In this document: positions 10,771 through 21,600 of the stretch, piece after piece
How the letters are laid out: each line of letters starts with the position of its first letter
Position numbering within the stretch: position 1 is the stretch's first letter
Origin: Chamaea fasciata
Taxonomy: Eukaryota; Chordata; Aves; Passeriformes; Sylviidae
Direction of reading: 5' to 3'
Length of the DNA: 64,000 nt
Assembly (NCBI GenBank): GCA_029207755.1
Contig: JARCOQ010000005.1
Coordinates: 51,549,563-51,613,562, forward strand
Notes under the pieces: model-generated
Told to the model about the DNA's origin: nothing
Databases searched by the model: none
Seen by the model: only the letters and a program-made list of their open reading frames with translations
Made by a program: the position numbers and the translations under genes

Positions 10771-12060
10771 CATTGTCCTTTTATCTGATCGGACTTTCTT
10801 TAGTTTTAACAAGACTTGAGAAATGGGGGAAAAGGAAACAAATCCCTCTGTAGTTTCCAGATGTGCCGTTGGAAAGACCCCACGAAGATCCTGTTGATTT
10901 TGTTGATTTTCCATGCTAAATGAGACTCGTTTGACTTGGTTTTACTTTGCCTTCTCTACATGGCCCATCTTGACCCCTCTTAGCACCTGCAATGCCCCAA
11001 TTTTGGGATAGAAGTGCTGTTGGCAATGCATCCATGTGCCAGAGCTGCTCTCCTGTGGGAGTCACTCCAGCCTTGGCTCTGAGGGCACAGCCTGCATTAA
11101 GAGTTGCTGGCTGTTCTCAATCCCTTCCCCAAGGGAGCAGGATTACAAGATTAGTTGATTACCCCGCTGCAGGAACTGGGAGTTTAGCAGGAATCCAGCA
11201 GTGGTCTGGCTGGCATCAGGGTTTACATACTACAGTCAGTTGTATGTGAAACCACTGCAAACTGTTTTCTTTATACCCTGCATTTACTAGAGCTCGATAC
11301 AGATATTATGTTCTAGCCTTGGCATTGTTAATTTGAACCTTGACACTCTTCATTAAAATAAAAAGGATAAATCAAATCAGTTCTAGTGTACAGAACCCCA
11401 AATTTCAGTTTTCAAAGATGGAAAATAGTAAGAATCTATTTAACAGCAGCAGGGAAAAGTGTTTTAATGTGCACAGCTTTTGGGTTTTTTCTTAACTATT
11501 TGGCAATAGTTTAGCTATTCTGGATGTCCTGGCTTAGTAAGTCATTCTGGACAGGGGAAAGGTCTCAACACCATTAATACTGCTCAGAACAACTTAAATC
11601 AGGGAGGAATCCTCAAATCTGGTCATTTTCCTCCCTACGTTGGCTGCTCCTAAACATCCCCATGATGCTTGTACCAAACCAGGCTTCAGCAGAGCAACAG
11701 AGAGAGGAAGAATCAGCCAGCAGCAACTCAGGACCAGCTGCTGTGGGATTCCACCTCCATTTTCTCCACTGAGTAAAGCAAGTCTTTCCTGGGATGTGCT
11801 GTGACACAGGCACATTGAACTTGCTGCCTTTTCTGTTCCTTCTCTCAGCTCTTAACTCTCCACACGTGTAAATACAGAGAGATTTGCCCTTGGTTTCCAA
11901 ACCACAGCAATTCTACAGAGTCCTTGATAGTTTTGAGAGGATTAGAAAGGCTGGGGAGTGCTGGAAAAAAGACCTCCTCGGGAGATTTGAAGATTGCAAT
12001 GATTTCTGTCCAGACAAACCTTTCTGGGTTTGGTTTCCAGATGGGGAAATTTTGTCATTA

Positions 12061-12064
<4 letters not shown>
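10771..12064. other. unique sequence, no gene seen
   Basis: Small frames up to 95 codons occur on the minus strand around 11594-11900 without splice or family support. Confidence 0.4.

Positions 12065-12101
<37 letters not shown>
12065..12101. repeat. pure A37 homopolymer
   Basis: Thirty-seven consecutive adenines. Upstream there is no AATAAA within 30 bp, and I see no flanking target duplication, so a processed retrocopy is not supported. It is most simply a mononucleotide microsatellite. It generates poly-lysine in overlapping frames. Confidence 0.95.
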
Positions 12102-12105
<4 letters not shown>

Positions 12106-14267
12106 ACCAAGAAGCAAAATGTATTTATGAGAGGGTGAATAAAACTTTTTTTATTGTGCTGATGGGTAGAGCTGTCCTAACTCAACAGGAGGTGCTCAGA
12201 ACTCCAAGCATTTAAAAATATTTTCCTTAGGAACATGTGGGACAAGGAGGTGAACTAGAGGAGAGTTCAGGCTTAGTCACCCCATTTTCTACCCCTCCTA
12301 CAGGAGTCTGGGGACTCAGACCTTTTCCTTTCATCACTGAAAACAGTGCTTGGCAGAGATCCTGAAATCAACAAGAGGATGAGTCCCAGCTTTTAGAGCT
12401 GAGCAAACTTCTCTTAAGGTTAGAAAATAGATTTAGATTTGCTGAGTTTTTAAAATAGCTGTCATGAACAAAAAAAAAAATCCCAAACCACCAATATTTT
12501 ATAGGACTTCAATTTGCTTCTTAAAAGCACTATTATTATCTCATTTTGAAACTCTCTTTTCCTATTTTTGATGTATTACAAAAAAGCTTTTCCACAGCAG
12601 TTTGTCAAATTTTAGAATTCATGTTTTTTTTTTCTCCAGGACATTTATAAAAATTACTTTTGGTCCAGGATTGTATGGTAAGATTAAGTTTGTTCTTAAC
12701 TTACTAAGCTTTCTAATTTAACTTTTCTGGTATTATTTAAAGGCAGCTGAAATGGTAAAATTCAAACTTGACCTATATATCAGTCTTACTTTTCAAGCCA
12801 AATCTAAGAACATATATGAAATTATTTTGAAAGCTTGCCATTTTATTGTTTATTTTCTAAACATGTTTATTTAAACTTTTCCACTAATTCCCAAACTTTA
12901 CCCCAGTCCCTAGATACGGAGATATCCACACTGCTGTCATTGCTATACTGTAAATTCTAGGAAAAAAACCTAGAAACTGAGGATTTAATATTCAAATATC
13001 AAACCAAGCAGCAAGAACTTGATGTATTGTATTGACAAATCCAACTAAATTTTTAAAACAGAAAAGAAATAAAATCATAAAATATGTAATGTTAGGTAAT
13101 CAATCAAGAGTTCAAACAATATTTTTGCATGAAGGATGTGTTTCTGTTTACAAGTTTCTTGGGCAATACAGCTCTGGTCTAGTGAGCCTTAGTATAACCT
13201 CCATGACTTGGTTTTGTAGGATCTACAGCTTAAATTGGAATAGTTGAAAAATACTTCCTCCCCAAAGGGTATGAGGACCGTTTCTTCCTATTGTGTTTCT
13301 GAGTAGAAATCCTGATTTTAATTTGCTTTCAAATGCTTGGTGTTTTAACCAGCTGGAAAGAAACAAGAAGTACCCAGTGCCCTGCTCCTGAATTTTCAGC
13401 AGAATCTAGCAGAAAAAGTGTGAATATCCCCACTTGGTCCAAAAATATCTTAGTAGGTTTTTTTCAGATAAAAACTGAACAATTATTCAGACTTATTTAG
13501 AACAATAGCTTAAAATTTAAAAGTCTCTTATTTTGGAACAGCTCCAGATTTAACACCAACAGAGGAATAAAGCCAAGAGTTGTGCTTTCACATTTTCCCT
13601 CCTGATTAAGGTGTGTTCACTCCCATTCCTAAGACCTACTCACTCCGTTATGAAACTGGTATTGATCTGCCTCCAAAGCAGAAGCTAGTCCTGTGATTAG
13701 GAATTTCAGCATGATGAGGGGGATTGACAGGACTGATAGCAATCAGTTATTCACCCCTGGGTGAGGGAATTGGTAACAAGAGTGGCAAGTTAATGAAGAA
13801 TTAAGTGTTGGATCTGAGATCTGGGAAAGATTTCTTCAGAGATTGTTAAAAAACATGGTATATATTTCCTCTGGCAGAAAAATCACCACCTGAGTTGAAG
13901 GAACATCAACAAGGAGGCTAAATCACATCTCCCACCTGCCAACTTTTCACTCACTGCCTCCCATCAAGTCAGCACAAAAGTATGTCCCCGCAAATGGATT
14001 GTGTTCAGTTTCTAAAATAAATAAACATGCAACCAAATGTCTTTGTCATATAAAACACAGCAGACTGACATGTCCACACCTGCTCCTGTGAGCAGTGCTT
14101 TACTCTGAGGACAGCAGGTCCTCCTCCAGGATGAGGGGGATCCAGGTTGGTGGCAGCCCAGTTGTGGTTTCCAGTTCCCATCTGGGATTTGGGGCAGAAT
14201 TGAGATCTCAGGTTAAGACCTTTCACAGGTGTTCCTTGTGCCTAATGTCTCACGTACCTCTGAAACT
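12102..14267. other. unique AT-rich block
   Basis: 12520-13100 is especially AT-rich with many T/A runs. No open frame above 73 codons. No repeat family is recognised until the CR1 copy at 14268. Confidence 0.4.
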
Positions 14268-14632
14268 CAGAATCACAGTATCACAGAATCACATAATCAT
14301 AAAGTGTCATGGGTTGGAATGGACCTTAAAGATATTCCTGTTCCAACCCCCTGCCGTGGGCAGGGACACCTTCCACTAGCCCAAGTTTCTCAGAGCTCCA
14401 TCCAGCCTGGCTTTGGACACTTCCAGGGATGGGGCAGACACAGCTTGTCTGGACAAATGTCCCTCTCCAGCTTCCCTGCAGCCCCTTCAGATATTGGGAG
14501 GTGCTGTGAGGTCTCCATGCATCCTTCCCTTCTCCAGGCTGAACAGCCCCAATTTTGCCAGCCTTCATAGGCAAGGTGTTCCAGTCCCCTTGTCACCTTT
14601 GTGGCCTCCGCTGGACTTCCTCCAACAGTTTC
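14268..14632 (-). repeat. CR1 LINE fragment with internal deletion
   Basis: Minus-orientation CR1. AGAATCACAGTATCACAGAA starts the terminal repeats, then GGGTTGGAATGGACCTTAAA, GGGCAGGGACACCTTCCACT and ACTTCCAGGGATGGGGCAGA. Near 14445-14455, CTTGTCTGGACAA jumps to ATGTCCCTCTCCAGCTTCCC, skipping about 190 bp present in other copies of this subfamily (compare 34180-34542). It resumes through the CTTCTCCAGGCTGAACAGCC block to about 14630. Confidence 0.92.
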
Positions 14633-14644
14633 ATGTCATAACTT

Positions 14645-14707
14645 ATTCTGGTTCTGTACAAAATTTTCCAAACATATTCTGGTTTTTGTACACAAATTTC
14701 CAAACAT
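14645..14707. repeat. imperfect tandem duplication, ~31-bp unit, two copies
   Basis: ATTCTGGTTCTGTACAAAAT plus TTTCCAAACAT is followed at once by ATTCTGGTTTTTGTACACAA plus ATTTCCAAACAT. The copies differ by a few substitutions and a 1-bp length change. It sits just beyond the 5' edge of the CR1 copy. Confidence 0.75.
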
Positions 14708-15375
14708 AGGTTCTCCAGACTAAGCCTCTGAGCTGAGATGAGAAGTCATCTCCTTAATCAGTAGTGGATGTGTTCAAAAGGAGATTGACACCACAGGAGC
14801 CTTGTCTTTGGTACATGTAGTTCAAGATCTGACACTTGTTTGGCAAACAAAAGGTCCCCAAAAAGTGGATTTTTAGGGACTTTGACTCACATAGTTGGTG
14901 GGCCTCATCCTGCTTTAAATCAGCATAAAGATTTAACAACATTTTTCTTTATCTCACTTTGAAACATGAAGAAATGTGGCAAGGAGCAGAACAACTTCTA
15001 AAAGCAAAGACACGGATGCTCCTGGTGTCTAAGGACTAAATCCTGGGATTAGTGAGCCTAGCCTGCTCTGTTTCCAGGAGACAGTTCCTATCCTCTCCCT
15101 AAACAAGGAGGTATTAGTTCCCAGAGCCAAATTCCCAGAATTTGGGCTCCAAAGAGAGCACAGAGAGAAATCTGTCAAGACACTTGGCATAACACACACA
15201 TAAGCATGGAAGTTCTTCTCACTTCAGCATATTCTGTTATTCATCATGAGGGGAAAAAAAAGAAGGCTGTTTTCAATGGCTCATACAGAATTTCTCTCAC
15301 CTACACTAATGCATGTCACTCTCAAGCCTTCTTTAAATAAAGACAGAAGGAACACAGATATGCACAAAACAGTTC
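14708..15375. other. unique spacer between CR1 copies
   Basis: No gene or further repeat recognised. Confidence 0.4.
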
Positions 15376-15778
15376 TGAGTTGGAAAGGCTGAGAGAACTG
15401 GAATTGTTTGGCCTGGAGAAAATAAGGATTCAGGGTGACCTCATTGTGTCCTTCCAGGATCTGAAAGGAACCTGTAGGAAGGATGGAGCGAGACCCTTGA
15501 CAAGGGCCTGGAGTGACAGGACAAGGGGAAATGGCTTCACACTGACAGAGAGCAGGGTTAGATTGGATACTGGGAAGAAATTCTTCCCTGTGAGGGTGGG
15601 GAGGTCCTGGCACAGGCTGCCCAGAGCAGCGGTGGCTGCCCCATCCCTGGCAGTGTCCAAGGCCAGGTTGGATGGGGCACTGAGCAGCCTGGGATAATGG
15701 AAGGTGTCCCTGCCCATGGCAGGAGGGTGGAACTTGAAAGTTTTTTCCAACTCAAATCATTCACAAATCTATGACCTT
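15376..15778 (+). repeat. CR1 LINE fragment, intact 3' end
   Basis: Sense CR1 beginning GAGTTGGAAAGGCTGAGAGA and running through GGATGGAGCGAGACCCTTGA, ACAAGGGGAAATGGCTTCAC, GGGAAGAAATTCTTCCCTGT and the CCCTGCCCATGGCAGGAGGG block. It ends in degenerate ATTCACAAATCTATGACC. Same subfamily as 245-742, 32354-32572 and 38858-39246. The frames of about 105-110 codons over it are repeat artefacts. Confidence 0.94.
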
Positions 15779-16539
15779 CTGGAAGTGGTGTGTTAGTCTC
15801 AGCAGTTCAATCATCTTTTTCAACCAGTGTCTTCCCCTCTGCTTTTGTCACCTCTGCTCTACAGAACAGCTGTGAGATAGTATGAACAGGAACATAAGGT
15901 TTTAGCACTATTTTCCTAATCTCCCTTTATTAGAGCAAATCCCTGTATTCTCAGGGATTAGGGTCAGGCAAGGCCTGTTGAGCTCTCAGCCACACTGCTG
16001 CTGGCCCTGACACTAAGGCGTGGAATGGAGAGTAAAAAGAAATTCTTTGCACCCAAATCAGAGATCAGACATTAAATGGCTCAAAGTATCATATGCCAAA
16101 ACCTCTTTAGTGCCTGATAAGCAGGTCCTATGTGTGCTGCCCTAGGGACAGCTGGTGATTTATCGTGATTATTTCAAGCTTCTTTTATAGAAACTCCAGG
16201 TTTCCTGAAGCAGAAATTTCTCCTCAGCAAAAAGACAGTGTAGCAGCACAGGCTCAGAAGACAAACACCAGAGAAAATAAACTATGCCCAGCAGCCACAA
16301 CACAGAAACCTCTGGTTTGCTGGTTTTTTTATGTGCTGATAAGATAGAATCTTGCAACATTTTAAGTGTGAGAACCATGTGGGGATATGGGGATGATAGG
16401 TCTTCCCAAATGGAGGACACAGTAAGACCAGAGTGTGTTTTCCTGAGACAATCTGCCCTAAATTACAGTTTGAGTACCCGTCTGAGAGCAGATGATCAGA
16501 TCAAGGAGGAATGAGGAGCAGCTGAATGGGTATTTTCTG
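15779..16539. other. unique spacer
   Basis: No gene seen; small unsupported frames only. Confidence 0.4.
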
Positions 16540-17584
16540 TGTGGCTGGGTGGTCATCTGACCCCGGCTGGACACCAGGGTGCCCACCAAAGCTGCACTCT
16601 CACTCCCCTGCTCAACTGGACACTGGAGAGGAAATATAACAAAAAGCTCATGGGTTGAGATAAAGACAGGGAGAAATCAGTCACCAATTACTGTCCTGCG
16701 CAAAACAGACTCACCTTAGGGAAATCAGTTCAATTATGTACCAGTCAAATCAGAGTAGGATAACAAGAAGTAAAGCAAATCATAAAAACAACTTCTCCCC
16801 ACCTCTCCCTCCTTCCTAGGCTCTACATCCTGCCCCTCAGTGGAGTAGGGAGGTGAGGAATGGGAGTTACGGTCAGTTCACCACATGGTTTCTGTTGCTC
16901 CTTCCCCCTCAAGGAGAGGAGTCCTTCCCCTGCTCCAGTGTGGGCTCCCTTTCCCTGGGGGACATGAACTTCTCCAGCATGAGTCCTTCCTGTGGTCTGC
17001 AGTTCCTCACTAACTGCTCCAGTGTGGGTCCTTCCCATGGGGGTCACTCCTTCAGGAACAGACTGCTTCAGCCTGGGTTTCTTCCACAGCGTCACAAGTG
17101 TGGCCAGCAAACCTGCTCTAGCCTGGGATCCTCTTTCCACAGGAATCCACTCCCACAGGGTCACAGCAGCCTTTGGGTATACCCCTGCTCCAGCACGGGC
17201 TGCTCCAGGGGCTGCAGGTGGATCTCTGTACTCCCGTGGGCTGCACCACGGGCTGCAGAGGAATCCCAGCTCCGGCGCCTCTGTTTCCTCCTCACTGCCC
17301 TGGGTGTCTGCAGGGATGTTCCTCTCGCATCTTCTCACTCCTCTCTTCTCTGGTCACAATTACCTCCGCTCAACACTTTTTTTTTACTTCTTTAAAAATG
17401 TGATTGCAGAGGTGTTCCTATTGTTCCTGATCTGCTCAGCCTTGGCCAATGGCACATCTGTCTTGGAGCTGCCTCTGCCTGGAATTGGTTATCTTGGACA
17501 TGGGGGAAACTTCCAGCGGCTCCTCACAGAAGCCACCCCTGGCGCCCCCCTGCTACCAAAACTTGGCTATGCAAACCCTGTGCA
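16540..17584 (-). mobile_element. solo LTR (~1.05 kb), avian ERVL-type family B
   Basis: On the minus strand it begins TGCACAGGGTTTGCATAGCC, followed by AAGTTTTGGTAGC and the GTGGCTTCTGTGAGGAGCC block. It runs to a 3' region with GTCTTTATCTCAACCCATGA and ends near CCACCCAGCCACACA. This layout matches a long avian ERVL-type LTR family as I recall it. The middle carries about six spaced copies of a CTCCAGYRTGGG word on plus (listed separately). Nothing resembling a primer-binding site or gag-pol follows either end, so it is a solo LTR. The right flank GTGTG and left flank CTGTG (if the edge is 16542) agree at 4 of 5 bases as a tentative target duplication. The 219-codon frame at 16992-17651 and the 171- and 180-codon frames crossing this element are artefacts of its low stop density. 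Confidence 0.87.
16933..17199 (+). repeat. degenerate internal repeat within the LTR (CTCCAGYRTGGG word)
   Basis: The word occurs at 16933 (CTCCAGTGTGGG), 16972 (CTCCAGCATGAG), 17017 (CTCCAGTGTGGG), 17066 (CTTCAGCCTGGG), 17116 (CTCTAGCCTGGG) and 17188 (CTCCAGCACGGG). Spacings are 39, 45, 49, 50 and 72 bp. Each is usually followed by a TCCTTCC-like block. It appears to be a family property of this LTR rather than a local event. Confidence 0.75.
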
Positions 17585-18222
17585 GTGTGTGGGCCCCTGG
17601 AAGAGAATAAATATGACAGAGCCAAACTGTAATCAGCTTACTGGAGAATAAAGCAGATTTAACTCCATGAGATACAACCTGGGCTTGAAATAAAACACCT
17701 GTGCTGAAAGGAGGCTCTTCATGGAGCAGAAAACAAACAGATAAGCCTTGAAATTCTGTTATCCAGAGCTTTATTTCTTCCTTACTCATGGTAAGAACTA
17801 AAGATGGATTTTGCTCTACTCTCTTCTCCACGAGATGTCATCAGCTCTCTCCTGCCAAAGACAAACTCCTACCTACCCCTGGCTTCCAGTTCTTAAAAAT
17901 ACATACATTTTCAATGAAACAGGGACAGAAATCCAGAGCCTCCCTCTCCTGGGTGCCCTTATCACTAACATATGAGGTCATGTTTATACATCTTACCTCC
18001 CTCTCCTGAAGAACATTTAGGAAGACTGTCAAAAGGCCAGCTTCAGCAATGAAGCCCGTGCCAGAGTAAAAGGCAATGACATGAACCAGTGTATGGGACA
18101 CTCTCCCAAAAGGGCTTGGAAGTTTAATCTTCCATATGCCTGGTGAGTGCCCTAAATTTTAATTTCCCAAATGGGAATCTAGGCCTGGAGATGTAGATGA
18201 AAATTAATATATCTCTAAAAAG
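17585..18222. other. unique spacer between LTR and (GGAA)n
   Basis: No gene seen. AATAAA words occur at 17608 and 17648 but with no associated open exon. Confidence 0.4.
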
Positions 18223-18440
18223 GGAAGGAAGGAAGGAAGGAAGGAAGGAAGGAAGGAAGGAAGGAAGGAAGGAAGGAAGGAAGGAAGGAAGGAAGGAAGG
18301 AAGGAAGGAAGGAAGGAAGGAAGGAAGGAAGGAAGGAAGGAAGGAAGGAAGGAAGGAAGGAAGGAAGGAAGGAAGGAAGGAAGGAAGGAAGGAAGGAAGG
18401 AAGGAAGGAAGGAAGGAAGGAAGGAAGGAAGGAAGGAAGG
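18223..18440. repeat. (GGAA)n tetranucleotide microsatellite, ~54 units
   Basis: An uninterrupted 218-bp GGAA array. Each unit is the core of an ETS-factor site (GGAA). The whole tract is a polypurine mirror repeat. The 'GRKE' plus-strand and 'FLPS' minus-strand frames of 89-138 codons spanning it are by-products. Confidence 0.98.
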
Positions 18441-18939
18441 ACTGGTCACACACTCTTCAGCTGGGAGGACCATGCCCTCCCCCAGTGCAGTTCCAACATT
18501 GGGCAGTATCAGATATTGATTACCAGATGTTTTCTGGCCAGATGTTTCCTCCTCTTACTCCCAGCTTAGCAAACCCTCTAGCACACTTTTGGTGGAGCTG
18601 TTCTCCCTCATGAGACAGGGAAAGGAGTGAGGGCTTTTTAAGATAGACCTGTGATAAAGAAGTGTTCATCATAGAGTTCTGCAATTTCTCATGTATCTCT
18701 AATGAACTCACCTGTCCCAGGCTCACTAATCCATCTCCCTCAGGCTGCTCGGAGCCTGCCAGACCTCTGAGGAGCTTTCTGCAGCTGCCATATGGAAAAG
18801 AAAAAAGAAAAATTAAAGGAAAACAAAATACTTCTGTCTCTCAGTGAAAATTCCCTCAAAATAGAGCAGTCATCATTCACAAAAAAATCTGCCTGACAGA
18901 GCTCAAAATAAATACAATTTTAAGAACATCCCAACCCCC
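18441..18939. other. unique spacer
   Basis: No gene or repeat family recognised. Confidence 0.4.
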
Positions 18940-19081
18940 TAAGGTGTTCAAGGCCAAGCTGAATGAGGCTTGGGACAGCCTGGTGTAATAGAAGGTGGCC
19001 CTGCCATGGCAGGGGGTTGAGCTAAGTTGATTTTAAGGTCCCTCCCCGCTGAAACCATTCTTTGATTCAATGATTTGATAA
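18940..19081 (+). repeat. CR1 LINE 3' end
   Basis: Sense CR1 tail: GTGTTCAAGGCCAAGCTGAA, GACAGCCTGGTGTAATAGAA, CCCTGCCATGGCAGGGGGTT, and a terminal ATTCTTTGATTCAATGATTT that represents the 3'-terminal octamer repeats. Only the last ~140 bp was inserted or retained. Confidence 0.9.
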
Positions 19082-19922
19082 ATAAGAAGGGAAACTGACA
19101 TGTGTCATCTCCTCCAGTCCTGGGCATACCCAAGGAGTTTGCTTTTAAAACTGAAACATGTTTGGGTCTCTAATTACTGGTTGGGGTTTTTTTGGGCCCT
19201 CACTGAACTCCAAAGAGCTGACTTCAGAAAACTTAAGGAAGTTTATAAACCTATGTTTTATAGGGTTAGTGATGCAACTAAAGGAAACAATTATAATATA
19301 AGAAATCATTAATATCTGTGGATGCTTTTAAAACTCTCCTGCATTTCTAAGCCATATTTCTGGTAAATATTCAAGGAAATACAGAATATTTGATGATAAA
19401 ATGAAGGCTATATGGTGTATTAGCCTCTCTTAGAAACTTTCTGAATAATTTACAGTAAGTTGGCATGCCAGCCTCAATTATCCATTATCTCCAGTCTTTC
19501 CTATAGGTCATTGTGCTAATTGTCTTTTTACAGAAAAGAATTAGAGGATAACATTGAAATAATTTTTTTTTTCGACTTCAGGTCACAAAATTAATCCTCA
19601 TTTTCATTAAGATTTTATCTTGCATTCCAGGATTGTGTTTGTATCGTATTTGGTTAGACATCACGTTGACGGTCAATAGTGTCAGGGATGCAAGTCCTGA
19701 AGGCATTTATTCCTATGAATACTGTGGACTTTTATTGATAACCTCCATGGAGGAAAGTAGGTAGTTCCTCTGAGCAAAACTGTGAACAGCTGACAGGTTT
19801 GTCATCAGGATTTGGGTGTGTCACAGCACAATGGGTTATTTATTTTTAGGTCTCACTCCTGTCCCACTCTCACCATCTTTAAAGAAAAATTTGCATTGAC
19901 TAGAGCCAAAGAGATGAGATAC
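19082..19922. other. unique AT-rich block with conserved-element texture
   Basis: 19490-19760 is AT-rich, free of recognisable repeats, and contains homeodomain-like words (TAATTG, ATTAATCC, TGATAACC). This texture is typical of conserved non-coding elements but is not proof. No coding exon seen. Confidence 0.25.
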
Positions 19923-20012
19923 TCACAGAATCACAGAACATCCTGAAGTGAAAAGGACCCACATGGGTCATCAAGTCCAACTCCTGGCCCTGCACACGGT
20001 ACCCCAAAAATT
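19923..20012 (-). repeat. CR1 LINE 3' tail
   Basis: CTCACAGAATCACAGAACAT, then CCTGAAGTGAAAAGGACCCA, GGGTCATCAAGTCCAACTCC and TGGCCCTGCACACGGTACCC. Minus orientation, same tail subfamily as 2463-2550 and 27388-27440. Confidence 0.88.
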
Positions 20013-21510
20013 TTTGATAAGGCTGGAAAACTAAATAAAATGTAGAGAGCATTTGAATCTGTGAGTTAATATCTAGACTTTCTGCCTAGATAAAACCACA
20101 TCTCCTTTCACCTTTGAGTGATTTTCTCTCTGCTCTACTTTCTGCTCTCCCTACATCAGTCAAAATTACAATCTCTGATTTCCTGGTAACCCTTTCAATC
20201 CTTTATCTGCTTGAGAGCTTTTAATTACATTGCAAAGCTTACATTTTTGTCTCTCCATGTACATATTAGATAGAAACAGACCCCAAGATAATACTGCTTG
20301 AGATGTGGTGTTAACATGATAAGTACAATAATCTGACAAGTAGCTACAAAAGGTAGATAAGGGATGATGTGATTTTAGGAGCTCGTTGAAATGTCACAGT
20401 TTGTCATAACATTATGCATTTGAATAGCATAAGCAATTAGATCCTTAGCTAGTGTGGTATTTTCTGATTTATTCATTCCTCATTGTCCATGAAAGAAAGA
20501 GGTTTCAGAAGATAATTTAGAATCATACCACTACTTAAACCAGTGCATTGGGATATTTCTGTGACTGTTTCTGCTTCTAATCAATGAGAAATGGCACTTT
20601 GAACTTGTGAAAGTCTCTTTGACTGCACAAGAAGAATTCATGTGTAATACTGTAATGCTCAAGTGCCTTATGGGAACGAGGTAAATCTCAGCAAGTGATT
20701 TCCATCACAGCCTGAATATCCACATGGGCATAAAACATAAAACATCAAGCTTACAGCCCGATTGGAATGATATCTTTTCATTGCCATCATCTTCTTTAAA
20801 GCACCTTTCATCTGGCATTATGTTAGACAAAAAATTTGAAAGCAATGCTGATAATTGTGTCAGCGACAGAATTTAACCAAATACAGTTCACCCCCAATAC
20901 AGAATTAAATTCCTATTTAAGACAGACATGTCCACCTTGGATCCATTTATCAAAAGTCTGGGGAGCCAGCTGAAATTAAATCAATGCCACACACTTTATG
21001 AGCACTGGCTGATGTCCAGAGAGCTAAAATGGCAGTGCAGAATTGGAAAGGCCCAAGCACATTGTTTATATGTGCTGGCTGAAATCCAAAATGGTTACAG
21101 TAAGTAGGAGAATAAAACATTGGGAACAGGGCCCTCTACTCCTCACTTGAGGCCAGCAAATGCAACACTTCAGTTGGGAAAAATGATCATTATGAAACAC
21201 AGGCACATAAACCTCCAGAAACAGATCCTTTGTGATCCTGAGCACTCACACCTCGAAGGAGAGGGAGCAAGAGGCATGGATGCACTGCCAAATGGATCAA
21301 TGGAACCAGGGGTTGGCTCTCCCCCCTGAACTGTGACTCTCAGATGAGACAGGATACTGATGGCTTCTCAAGGGGCTCTGCTGGGTTGCATTTGAATTTA
21401 CATTCTGGAGGTTTGTGAGGGATGGTGTTTAGAAGGAATATCCCTGCTGTCTGAGGGGTCTGGAAGAAGTTATCTGCAGCCCTAATGCAGAGCTCCTCAA
21501 GTTCTTTTAT
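20013..21510. other. unique AT-rich block
   Basis: No gene seen. 20390-20480 holds ATTATGCATTTGAATAGCAT, which contains POU/octamer-like words, and the region to about 21000 lacks recognisable transposons. Confidence 0.35.
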
Positions 21511-21600
21511 TCACAGAACCATTTAGGATGGAAAAGACCTCCAAGATCGAGTCAGACAATCCCTCCCCAGCTTGCTTCCTAGTGTAACACACCTATAACA
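21511..21600 (-). repeat. CR1 LINE 3' tail, short
   Basis: TCACAGAACCATTTAGGATG followed by GAAAAGACCTCCAAGATCGA and GTCAGACAATCCCTCCCCAG. Minus orientation; the 5' boundary is vague. Confidence 0.72.

Noticed and set aside
12065..12130. Processed pseudogene ending in A37
   Set aside because: No AATAAA upstream, no recognisable parent sequence and no flanking target duplication.
16992..17651. 219-codon plus frame, the longest in the window
   Set aside because: It lies antisense across an ERVL-type LTR and keeps open because LTR DNA is GC-rich and stop-poor.
18197..18613. 138-codon 'GRKE' frame and 'FLPS' minus frames
   Set aside because: Products of the (GGAA)n array.
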